NCBI GenBank assembly: GCA_029865945.1
Contig: JARXAH010000074.1
Span: 1 to 57,917 of the forward strand
Origin: Bacteriovoracaceae bacterium
Lineage (GTDB): Bacteria > Bdellovibrionota > Bacteriovoracia > Bacteriovoracales > Bacteriovoracaceae
Length of the DNA stretch: 57,917 nt
Reading direction: 5' to 3'
In this document: positions 19,708-27,639 of the stretch, one piece after another
Layout: the number at the start of each line of letters is the position of its first letter
How positions within the stretch are numbered: position 1 is the first letter of the stretch
Notes under the pieces: model-generated
The model's database searches: none
What the model saw: the letters and a program-made list of their open reading frames with translations, nothing else
What the model was told of the DNA's origin: nothing
Translations under genes and position numbers: made by a program

Positions 19708-20892
19708 TTAAGAAGCTCCTTTTTTAAAAGCACTTGTGAAAATTACTTTGAACACTTCAAGGGGCGAATAAATATTTCCCACTAATCCAATGAATGTGTT
19801 GCGGATAAGTGGACTTAAATTAAGAAATGAGGCAACTCCATTACATAAACGAGGGTGTTTTATGAGCCATTGGAAAAAATAATTTACTATTTCTTTTTTG
19901 TGATAACTTTTTTTAATAATAGATTGATATTGCTCTAAGGCCATGGAGAAGCTCGTATGCTTGGCCATACTTTCGCTAAATACTTTGGCCGTAAGTAGTG
20001 CATGATAAATACCTTCCCCTGTCAAAGGGTCAACAAATCCAGCGGCATCTCCAACTAAGGCCACTTGCTTTTCTACGCAGCCAAGAGACTTTATGGGATT
20101 GGTAATTTTTCCTGTCACTTTAATGCTTTGCTTATCAGACATAGTTGCTGTATCGAAAAGCTCAGTGAGGCGCTTGGATCCATGAATAGTTTCTTTGATG
20201 AGATCTTCTGTAGATTTATATTTTTTCATTTTTGATCCATTACAGACAATGGAAAAGTTCCACACTTCTTCACTAACGGGGTTAAGCCCACAGTAAGATC
20301 CGTCATGAAAAATATGCATTTCACCTTGGGAGGATTTATTGCCTGATCTCGCATTTAAATAGGTATGGATGGCCACTCGTTGTTCCGTTACTTTTTTTGC
20401 GATATTTAGCCATTTACCCACGATGGATTGTCTTCCATCAGCACCAATCAAGTAATGTCCTTTCCAATGAGTTACTCCATCACTAATTGAGATATGGTCT
20501 TGTTCAAACTTTATAGATTGAATCTGGATTCCGAAGTGAAAAGTCACATTGTTGCTCTCTGCAAGTTTAATAATTTCATTATCGAAACGTTCTCTTTTTA
20601 GAGCATGTCCAAACTCATTATTGGGAAATCGAGTATTCACTATTTGAGAATTAGGTGAAAATAATTTCATACCAAAAATTTGAGGATAGCCGACTAAAAG
20701 ACTTTGAAGATTGAGTTCTTCCAAAAGGTTATGGCCAGCAGGGCAAAGGTATTCTCCGCAAACTTTGTTATTCACGGGAAAACTATTTTTTTCAAAAACA
20801 CTAACCTTAAATCCTTGCTGACTAAGTAAGTAGGCCGTCAGTGATCCGGCCGGCCCTGCTCCAATAATCATGATTTCTTTTATATTGTTCAT
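19708..20892 (-). CDS. FAD-dependent monooxygenase/reductase (SrsC / geranylgeranyl reductase-like)
   Basis: About 394 residues from the ATG at 20892; a GTG at 20901 is too close to the AAGGGA ribosome binding site. It has the FAD-binding GXGXXG (IIGAGPAGSLTAYLLSQ) with Glu ending the second strand (VFEKN), the DG motif (YLIGADGRQSIVG) and the FAD GD motif (VALVGDAAGFVDPLTGEG). The group includes geranylgeranyl reductases and aromatic hydroxylases. Next to a type III polyketide synthase and an ICMT-like enzyme, the closest role is ring hydroxylation as in SrsC, giving a quinone-forming phenolic lipid. First gene of the minus-strand operon, 90 bases from the divergent regulator. Confidence 0.85.
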   Translation of the reverse strand: MNNIKEIMIIGAGPAGSLTAYLLSQQGFKVSVFEKNSFPVNNKVCGEYLCPAGHNLLEELNLQSLLVGYPQIFGMKLFSPNSQIVNTRFPNNEFGHALKRERFDNEIIKLAESNNVTFHFGIQIQSIKFEQDHISISDGVTHWKGHYLIGADGRQSIVGKWLNIAKKVTEQRVAIHTYLNARSGNKSSQGEMHIFHDGSYCGLNPVSEEVWNFSIVCNGSKMKKYKSTEDLIKETIHGSKRLTELFDTATMSDKQSIKVTGKITNPIKSLGCVEKQVALVGDAAGFVDPLTGEGIYHALLTAKVFSESMAKHTSFSMALEQYQSIIKKSYHKKEIVNYFFQWLIKHPRLCNGVASFLNLSPLIRNTFIGLVGNIYSPLEVFKVIFTSAFKKGAS

Positions 20893-20982
20893 ATATTTCA
20901 CTTCCCTTGTTATTGATTATCGCCCCAGTTACAATTTATTTACATAGGACATTTGCGATAAAGGTTGAAAAATTAAGGGGTT

Positions 20983-21498
20983 ATGTTGCTTAATAGTACA
21001 CTTGCGATAAAGAAAGATGGTCTTTTTTTTATTATCATTTTTTCATTAATTATTATTTTTACATCTGTAGATATTGTCATGGATCTTAAGGAAGGTCTGC
21101 CCTTTGAACACGTTTCCCATGAAATAGGAATTGCTTGTTTATGTTTAATTTTGATTTTCTATCAGTTGAGGATTATTCGTAGAAAAAAATTAAAACTTAA
21201 GAATATAGAGCAAAATGTTGAGCATTTATCTCAGGAAAATAAGCAAATTAAGGATCAACTGAAAAAGTTCTCCGGTGATTTTCACCAGATTATTAATCTC
21301 CAAATGGAGCAATGGAACTTTTCTGACAGTGAAAAAGATATTGGTAGACTTATTATGAAAGGCCTTAATATGAAAGAAATTGCCCAAATTAGGCAGACAA
21401 ACGAATCTACAGTTCGTCAGCAGGCAACATCTATCTATAAAAAAGCTAACCTTCACGGACGCCAAGAATTTATTGCTTATTTTTTAGAGGACCTATGA
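20983..21498 (+). CDS. Membrane-anchored LuxR/GerE-type transcription regulator
   Basis: 171 residues: two membrane segments (about 12-30 and 46-63), a Lys/Gln/Glu-rich coiled coil (about 65-100), then a LuxR-type HTH (about 112-165: FSDSEKDIGRLIMKGLNMKE, then NESTVRQQATSIYKKANLHG). There is no receiver domain, so the signal is probably sensed in the membrane. It is divergent from the polyketide operon across about 90 bases and precedes the exporter by 40 bases, so it likely controls both. A DNA-binding protein held at the membrane fits control by the lipid product or envelope state; that is inference. Confidence 0.75.
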   Translation: MLLNSTLAIKKDGLFFIIIFSLIIIFTSVDIVMDLKEGLPFEHVSHEIGIACLCLILIFYQLRIIRRKKLKLKNIEQNVEHLSQENKQIKDQLKKFSGDFHQIINLQMEQWNFSDSEKDIGRLIMKGLNMKEIAQIRQTNESTVRQQATSIYKKANLHGRQEFIAYFLEDL

Positions 21499-21538
21499 AT
21501 GGTGCTGCGAGATTTAAAAAGGCAAAGGTTAGGTATCT

Positions 21539-23464
21539 ATGAAAAAACAGGTTTTCTCTTTTCTCATTATCAATATCATCTTTTTGGCCATAGGTTTTGG
21601 TGTAAAGCAAAAAAATCCTGAAGAGCTTTTTCTTTCAGATAATAATTTAAAATCACTAGAAGAATATAAAGAACACTTTGGTGAAGATGAAATAACCTTC
21701 GCTGCGGGTCTGAATAAGCAAACGATGGCCGCTCTCGAAAGTAAAGTGAGTGAAAGTGGTGGCGACTTAGTGAGTATTGATCGTCTCCTTTCTGGTCATG
21801 CGGTCTTTACTCTTCCCAATGTATTTGACGACGAAACTAAGTTTGAATTTTTTAACGCCGCACATAAGTTTGACTCAAAAATCAGTTTTGCTGGAGGAGA
21901 CTACACCAACGCGCAGCTTGCTGGGATGTCAGTCAAAATTCAAAAAGTAATTTTTCCTGCTATTTTTGGCATTATGTTTCTATGCCTACTGCTTATCTTT
22001 AGAAATTTCACCACTACAGCTTACTTATTTTTAACCTCTTTTGTAGGAGTTAGTGTCGGCTTTGCCGTTATAAAGATATTTTTTTCTTATTCCACTATTC
22101 TTACATCCCTTACACCTTTAGTGAGTTTTATACTCACCTTGGCAAATCAAATGCATGTTGTTTTTGGAATTCATACTTATAAAAGTAAATCCGTTTTTCT
22201 TAAGCGCAAGTTGTCGCCCATTTTGATTATGATGGTGACGACAGTCATTGGATTTTCGGGGCTTATTTTTAGCGATTTGATTAGCATTAGACAATTTGGT
22301 ATTGCCACGACGATTACGTTAATGATTACTTGGGGGTTAAATTTAATTTTTCTTTCAAACTTTTCGTTAAATTTTCACATACCCAAAAATAACTTTAAGC
22401 TCAAATTTTATCGCCCTACTTATCTCCCCTATTGGGGATTAGGAATCTGCATTTTACTACTTGGTGCAGGTGTTTATTCCTTAAAAAAAATGCCGACTTT
22501 AGTGGAGGCCATTTTTTTCTTTCCAGAAAACCATCCCGTGCGATTGGGACACAAGATTTTGGAAAAAGAATTAGGAGGAACTCCCCAATTTGATCTGGTG
22601 ATAACAAAAAATAATAAATCCGATTTAAATTATGAAGACTTGCTTACATTGGCCAAGTACGAGGGTTATATAAAAAATGAAACGTTACCTTTTAAAGTGC
22701 TCTCTTTAAATGCACTTATTTTAAAGGCCAATACCCTCTACTCAGGAAATGCAAGCTTACCAGATAATGAAAATGCTTACTTGATGTTGAGGGGCCAAGT
22801 TCCAGAAATGCTACGAAAAACGATGATGAACAAGTCTTCCTACAAGATTTCTTTTTTATCACCTCCGCTTACAACAACGGAGAGAAAACTCTATGTGCAG
22901 AAGTTGAAGGCCATGCTTGAAGAATTGCCTAGCGGATTTAGTGGAAAAATATCTGGTTTAAATTATTTGTTATTTGAATCACAATATCATTTAGTGACCA
23001 CACTTCTTAGTAGTTTGATGGGAAGCTTTCTGTTAATCGCTTTTATCTTTGCTTTATTTTCTAGAAATATTAAAGAGATTTTCCTTTTTGCCATCATAAG
23101 TTTATCCTCTATTTTTGGAGGTCTTGGGCTCATGAATCTATTAGGCTTTAGTCTAAATGTTTCAAGTATTATGATTTTAAGCATTAGTATCGGGCTTATT
23201 GACGATAGTACAATTCATCTTCTTTACGCGCGAAAGCATGGTGAATCCCACGAAACGATTCAATCATCTTGTTTGCTTCCTATGTTATTTTCTAATCTAG
23301 TGCTATTTGTCTGCTTTTTTCTGCTGGGACTTGAATCCTTTGTTCCTATTAAAGAATTTGCTTGGGGCCTAGTCTTAATGCTGGGTATGGGGCTTTCGTT
23401 GGATTTATTTGTATTACCTATGCTTGATAGGTCCAAAGCAGAAGAAAGAAAAACTCTCATTTAG
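21539..23464 (+). CDS. RND-superfamily (MMPL-like) lipid exporter
   Basis: 641 residues. The pattern is the MMPL/SSD type: TM1 (about 5-20), a periplasmic domain, five helices (about 135-285), a second periplasmic domain (about 310-480) and five more helices, with the signature SIGLIDDSTIHLLYARKHGE carrying the acidic proton-relay residues. Proteins of this size without a membrane-fusion partner export hopanoids, mycolates, carotenoid-like pigments or other lipids. It lies directly after the LuxR-type regulator and beside the type III polyketide synthase operon, so transport of the phenolic lipid is the natural role. GGTTAGG precedes the ATG. Confidence 0.8.
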   Translation: MKKQVFSFLIINIIFLAIGFGVKQKNPEELFLSDNNLKSLEEYKEHFGEDEITFAAGLNKQTMAALESKVSESGGDLVSIDRLLSGHAVFTLPNVFDDETKFEFFNAAHKFDSKISFAGGDYTNAQLAGMSVKIQKVIFPAIFGIMFLCLLLIFRNFTTTAYLFLTSFVGVSVGFAVIKIFFSYSTILTSLTPLVSFILTLANQMHVVFGIHTYKSKSVFLKRKLSPILIMMVTTVIGFSGLIFSDLISIRQFGIATTITLMITWGLNLIFLSNFSLNFHIPKNNFKLKFYRPTYLPYWGLGICILLLGAGVYSLKKMPTLVEAIFFFPENHPVRLGHKILEKELGGTPQFDLVITKNNKSDLNYEDLLTLAKYEGYIKNETLPFKVLSLNALILKANTLYSGNASLPDNENAYLMLRGQVPEMLRKTMMNKSSYKISFLSPPLTTTERKLYVQKLKAMLEELPSGFSGKISGLNYLLFESQYHLVTTLLSSLMGSFLLIAFIFALFSRNIKEIFLFAIISLSSIFGGLGLMNLLGFSLNVSSIMILSISIGLIDDSTIHLLYARKHGESHETIQSSCLLPMLFSNLVLFVCFFLLGLESFVPIKEFAWGLVLMLGMGLSLDLFVLPMLDRSKAEERKTLI

Positions 23465-23578
23465 TTAACTCTCTTACTGTCATTTATTACAGGGTAAAAG
23501 TATATCTCTGTAAAAATTTCTACTTTTGCAAGATTTCTCCATTTTCATGATAGGGAAGAACGTCTAAAAAAATAAATT

Positions 23579-23705
23579 TATACTGATGCAGGTTTGGTTT
23601 TCAAGAAGGAGAACGAGCGGTGAGACGCTGAGACGTGCTCATGCACGTCGCAAGCGACGAATCCCGAAGTTCGACGCACTGGAAAATCAAAACCGCATCA
23701 GTATA
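23579..23705. repeat. Structured repeat, copy D
   Basis: 127 bases between the exporter and the lipoprotein gene. Ends 23579-23602 and 23682-23705 pair at 21 of 24 positions (TATACTGATGC with GCATCAGTATA outermost). Hairpins: GACGTGC/GCACGTC (23632-23649) and GCG-A-CGAA/TTCG-A-CGC (about 23653-23677, loop TCCCGAAG). Its ends match those of copy F, and the first hairpin arms equal those of copy B. Confidence 0.85.
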
Positions 23706-23729
23706 TACCAAACTATTGGGACGGGGACT

Positions 23730-25817
23730 ATGAGACAAAAAATTTTACTAGCGACGAGTCTACTATTCTTATTTCTTTCATGCTCAAAAAAAGAGAATTC
23801 AACAACGGTAGAAGATCCAACTAAGGATATTGCGGAAATAGAAAAAATTGAAAAAGATGAGCTCAATAAGAGCGGAATAGAGTTGGCCTATAAAAGAAAC
23901 CAAACAGAACATTCGGTTGGTTTAAGTGATTCGTCAAAGTCAAAATATATGGATTGGGCCTCAAGCGAAGATGCGATGAAAGCGATTAACCACTATATTG
24001 AAGTTACTGATAAGTTTATAAAAAAATTTTCCAACCTTGAGTCTACGAATAATAAAGTCGCGGAGATCATGCTCAAAAATAAATACCTAAAGCAGAAATT
24101 AAAAACAGCGCTCTTGATTTCTCCTTCAAAAGAGCATAAAGGCAATGAGCTCAAATGGAGGGATTGTCCAACCAATTTTATTTCCCAGACAAAATCTATC
24201 GAAGCTCTATTTAATCAAATTTTTCCTTATGGGGCTAAAACTGAGCAAGCTTTAAAAACAAGTAAAGAATTTAGCACGCATTTCGCACCAAAAGAATTGA
24301 GTATTGAATGTGAAAAATTTATCTCTTCTTTTGGAGATCAAAAATTTGAATGTAAGTATAAGTCAAATGATGGAACCATGAATTATGACAGTTCTTACCA
24401 GGGATGGAGATTTTGCGAACAATTAAAAATGGCGAATACCTCGTATCCAAAATATTTCGAAGAAGATCAAAGAGTAAAATTCAGCGTAAATATTGGAGAA
24501 ATCCAGACATTTAAAATCATTAACGAAGCGGCCATGGTGATAAAAAAATCGGTCAATGAAAACAAATTCGCTTATATATCTGATGTTTTAACTTGGATGA
24601 AACAAAACTTTCAACTAGGGATAATTTCATCAACTGAACCAAAAGAAAATATTCTCAAGGAAATGGCCGGAAAATTTAATCAAACAACGAAAATAGATGA
24701 TTTCAAAATTTTACTAAATCTTGCTTACTTAAAAAAATACAGCAAACTCTTTTATCAGAAGGATAAAACAAATATTTTCGATATTGATTCAGTTCAAATG
24801 TCTCAATGTTACTCTGGTACATGGGCCTTTTGGTACTCGCTACTCAGTACTTACCCTGAAGTTATTAATGAACGAAAGCTTGTTAATATATATGCTGAAG
24901 GGCACATCCTTCCTGGGGAAATTCAAAATATAAAGGGAGTAAATTATTTATTTGGATTTGAATCTACTGTAATTGGTAAAGGGTTAGTAAGATTTGGAGA
25001 CGTATCCCGTCTAGACAAAAAAATTATTGTGATTGATTTAAAAACGGATTTAATCATAGATAATTTAAAATTCTCGATTAAAAACAATACTGAATTAAGA
25101 AATCAAGCAATTCAAAATACCATGATGGAATATGGAATTTCTTATATAGCGACACTTCAATTTGACCCTTTATCCATTCCAACAGGACTGGTGACGTTTC
25201 TTTTTAATCAATCTTTTTTTGCTTTTGGTGATAGTAACGTTGATGACAAAGTTATACCAATGCAGCAGATGGATGAGGTCCCTTTGGATTCTTTTGGTCA
25301 CTTATATGGAAAGACTAACACATCTTTAATCATTCCTTATGCGCCTAAGAATGAAATCGAGGAAAAGAGGAAAGAAAGTGAAGAGATCCACCCTAATCTC
25401 ACAGCGGAAAAAGAAATCGTAAAAGTCGTAGAAAAAAACGACGAATTCATTAACATATGTGATCGTGATATTTTTGGGGTATATATAGCAAAAAGCGTTG
25501 GCGCAGAAAATTGTGAAAAAGTTTCTAGGCGCAAGATGGTATCCCTTGAAAAAATAGATCTAAGCGGCGCCCGTATAAGTACTATTCCTCAAAATGCTTT
25601 TGAGGGATTATTTTCACTGAAAGAAATTGATCTAAGTAATAATCAAATAAGCACACTTCCTGATGATCTATTCAAAGATATGAAAGATTTAAAATTAGTT
25701 GACCTCCAAGACAACCCGATAGAAAAAGTTGAAAGAGACTGTCTTGGAATCAATGAAGAAGCATGGATTACTCTTGGGTATTCATTGAAGCCAGAGAGAA
25801 AGATTGAGACGTGGTAG
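23730..25817 (+). CDS. Large lipoprotein with C-terminal leucine-rich repeats
   Basis: About 695 residues from the ATG at 23730; the frame is open back to 23586 only by reading through repeat D. A lipoprotein signal peptide with lipobox FLSC (Cys about 19) is followed by a charged linker, so it is anchored in the inner or outer membrane. Most of the protein is unrecognised, with several Cys (WRDCPT, IECEKF, FECKYK, RFCEQL). The C-terminus has leucine-rich repeats (LEKIDLSGARISTIPQNAF, LKEIDLSNNQISTLPDDLF, LKLVDLQDNPIEKV), a protein-binding module. Single gene; it overlaps nothing and faces the convergent regulator operon. Confidence 0.7.
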   Translation: MRQKILLATSLLFLFLSCSKKENSTTVEDPTKDIAEIEKIEKDELNKSGIELAYKRNQTEHSVGLSDSSKSKYMDWASSEDAMKAINHYIEVTDKFIKKFSNLESTNNKVAEIMLKNKYLKQKLKTALLISPSKEHKGNELKWRDCPTNFISQTKSIEALFNQIFPYGAKTEQALKTSKEFSTHFAPKELSIECEKFISSFGDQKFECKYKSNDGTMNYDSSYQGWRFCEQLKMANTSYPKYFEEDQRVKFSVNIGEIQTFKIINEAAMVIKKSVNENKFAYISDVLTWMKQNFQLGIISSTEPKENILKEMAGKFNQTTKIDDFKILLNLAYLKKYSKLFYQKDKTNIFDIDSVQMSQCYSGTWAFWYSLLSTYPEVINERKLVNIYAEGHILPGEIQNIKGVNYLFGFESTVIGKGLVRFGDVSRLDKKIIVIDLKTDLIIDNLKFSIKNNTELRNQAIQNTMMEYGISYIATLQFDPLSIPTGLVTFLFNQSFFAFGDSNVDDKVIPMQQMDEVPLDSFGHLYGKTNTSLIIPYAPKNEIEEKRKESEEIHPNLTAEKEIVKVVEKNDEFINICDRDIFGVYIAKSVGAENCEKVSRRKMVSLEKIDLSGARISTIPQNAFEGLFSLKEIDLSNNQISTLPDDLFKDMKDLKLVDLQDNPIEKVERDCLGINEEAWITLGYSLKPERKIETW

Positions 25818-25820
25818 CAT

Positions 25821-26015
25821 TTATTTACCCTGCTTGATCTTTAAATTTTCAACCCCTTCATCAAACAACTTCAGTGCCTTCTTTAGCACCACAAATTCTT
25901 CAACATCGGGGATCGATCCTTCTTTCAAGTCAAACACGATACTTGAAAATGATAGATTAATTAATTCCAATCTTCCTCTTAGATCATGAATGAGATTTTT
26001 AGTTGTATTGTCCAT
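25821..26015 (-). CDS. Miniprotein resembling a histidine-kinase H-box helix
   Basis: 64 residues; start ATG at 26015 with GGGAG 6 bases upstream. Residues 6-25 (KNLIHDLRGRLELINLSFSS) look like the H-box of a HisKA dimerisation domain (HDLR followed by a hydrophobic helix), and the rest could form the second helix of the hairpin. No ATP-binding domain follows. It lies 32 bases after the NtrC-type regulator gene in the same direction. It may be a phosphotransfer or docking partner of that regulator; inferred from motif and position only. Confidence 0.5.
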   Translation of the reverse strand: MDNTTKNLIHDLRGRLELINLSFSSIVFDLKEGSIPDVEEFVVLKKALKLFDEGVENLKIKQGK

Positions 26016-26047
26016 TAATTACTCCCTTAAGTCTCTTTCTCGGTTTT

Positions 26048-27433
26048 CTATTTTGGAGCTCTCTTATTTTTCACATCTTTCAAATAATAGAAAAGACTTC
26101 GCCTGGAAATCCTATAATTTTTTGATATCAGGTTTTTATTATTTTGATGTTCCTGCAAGGCAAAGGCAAAGAATTCATTTTTGATACGTTCTTGAAGCTT
26201 AGATAGGCTTTGATTTTCTTTCACATAAGCAATTTGCTCTTCAGTCAAAAAACCACTAGATACTACTCCTGTGACTGCGCGACCTTGAGCTTGCGAGTTT
26301 CCGAAAAGATTTTTATCAAAAAAATACTTAGCAACAACGTCCTTCGTCACAATACCCGATTTCACATCTGACAAACTAAAGATTACTTTACTTAGCTCTC
26401 TAATATTTCCAGGCCAACTATAATTAAGTAAAATTTCTTTCGCATCACTATCCATAAATACGCTGCGAATAGCTTGTCCTAGAAAGTGATCTATCAAAAT
26501 TTTCAGATCAGCTTTCCGTTCGCGAAGAGGTTTAATGTGAATCATTCTCCCGTTGATGCGATTAAAAAAATCGGCACGCATTTTTCCACTAATGACTAGC
26601 TCTTCCAGATTTTTCAGTGTTGCAGTCACCAGCAAAAAATTGGAATAGATTTTTTTAACTCCGCCGACTCGCGTAAATTCTTTTTCCTCAATGACCTTAA
26701 GAAGTGTTTCTTGAGTGGACAGCGGCAGATCCCCTACTTCATCTAAAAATAATATTCCATCACTTGCTAATTCTACTTTTCCAATTTTTTGTTGATTGGC
26801 CCCCGTGAAGGATCCCTTCTCATGGCCAAAGAGTTCCGATTTGATGATCTCATCATCAAGGCCTGCACAGTTGAGTTCAATAAGCTCACCCGACATTCCC
26901 AGCAAATATTTTAAGCATTTTGCAAGCTGGGTTTTTCCCACTCCCGATTCGCCACTTATAAAAATGGGCTCCATGGGCGCATAGGTATTACAAATGGATT
27001 CGAGAGAATCAATAAGATCAGCGTCTTTCGTTATGTAAGTAGTCTTTGTTATCCGTTGCACGTTTTTTCTAAGCTCACGTCCATTCACCAATTTTTTAAT
27101 AAAAAATTCTAAATGCGTTCTCAAATTGCTTTTTTTTAAAAAATCATCGACGCCAGACTCATAAGATTGCCTGATCAAATCTTCGTCGTTTTCAAAATTT
27201 GTAACTGCGATGACGTGGGCCACTCCCCTTTTCTTAGATAGCTTAGCAATCTTGGGGCCAATAATTTCATTTCCGATTTTTATATCTAATATGGCGCACT
27301 CAAATTCGTGGGTAGATAAAAGTTTTTTTGCACTCTCAAAATCCTTCGCAATGAAGACCTTTCCATAAATGGATAAACTCTTCGACAAAAAGTCCGCAAA
27401 TTTCTCATCATCTTCTAAAACTAGAAAGTTCAT
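26048..27433 (-). CDS. NtrC-family sigma-54-dependent response regulator
   Basis: 461 residues: receiver domain (1-115) with phosphorylation Asp50 (CAILDIK) and the acidic pair EDD at 7-9; AAA+ domain (about 135-365) with Walker A GESGVGKTQ, the sigma-54 contact loop GSFTGA (common variant of GAFTGA), Walker B GILFLDEVGDLP and arginine-rich NRINGR region; C-terminal Fis-type HTH (ISRRSLFYYLK). It activates sigma-54 RNA polymerase when phosphorylated. It diverges from the secreted-protein operon at 27640, whose promoter is a perfect -24/-12 element at 27540-27555, so that operon is the probable target. No full sensor kinase gene is nearby. Confidence 0.92.
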   Translation of the reverse strand: MNFLVLEDDEKFADFLSKSLSIYGKVFIAKDFESAKKLLSTHEFECAILDIKIGNEIIGPKIAKLSKKRGVAHVIAVTNFENDEDLIRQSYESGVDDFLKKSNLRTHLEFFIKKLVNGRELRKNVQRITKTTYITKDADLIDSLESICNTYAPMEPIFISGESGVGKTQLAKCLKYLLGMSGELIELNCAGLDDEIIKSELFGHEKGSFTGANQQKIGKVELASDGILFLDEVGDLPLSTQETLLKVIEEKEFTRVGGVKKIYSNFLLVTATLKNLEELVISGKMRADFFNRINGRMIHIKPLRERKADLKILIDHFLGQAIRSVFMDSDAKEILLNYSWPGNIRELSKVIFSLSDVKSGIVTKDVVAKYFFDKNLFGNSQAQGRAVTGVVSSGFLTEEQIAYVKENQSLSKLQERIKNEFFAFALQEHQNNKNLISKNYRISRRSLFYYLKDVKNKRAPK

Positions 27434-27448
27434 CTACTACCCCGTTAG

Positions 27449-27470
27449 TGCAAAATATAAACTGCAAAAT
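27449..27470. promoter_or_regulatory. Direct repeat, candidate activator binding site
   Basis: TGCAAAAT occurs at 27449-27456 and again at 27463-27470, 14 bases apart and 70-90 bases upstream of the -24 element. Sigma-54 activators usually bind at such distances. Assignment to the divergent regulator is inference. Confidence 0.35.
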
Positions 27471-27539
27471 GCAACGATGAACCAATGATGTCAACTTTAA
27501 TCTATCACGCTCCCCTGACCATACCTAGGGAAGATAGGT

Positions 27540-27555
27540 TGGCACACTCCTTGCA
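27540..27555 (+). promoter_or_regulatory. Sigma-54 (-24/-12) promoter
   Basis: TGGCAC-ACTCC-TTGCA matches the consensus TGGCAC-N5-TTGCW at every fixed position. The expected transcription start is about 27566, leaving a leader of some 75 bases before the ATG at 27640. The divergent gene encodes a sigma-54 activator, which strengthens the call. Confidence 0.85.
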
Positions 27556-27639
27556 ATCCCTGGTTCAATCTTATTTGCGCAAGTGAGACAGTCTTTTACT
27601 TTGTAAAAGAAATATTTAAATAACGAAGGGAATTTAAAA

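Noticed and set aside
23586-23729. N-terminal extension of the LRR lipoprotein
   Set aside because: It is translation of repeat D; the lipoprotein signal peptide starts at 23730.
24800-24850. Papain-like active site in the LRR lipoprotein (QCYSGTWAFWYS)
   Set aside because: In papain the Cys directly precedes the Trp; here that position is Thr, and no matching His/Asn motif follows.
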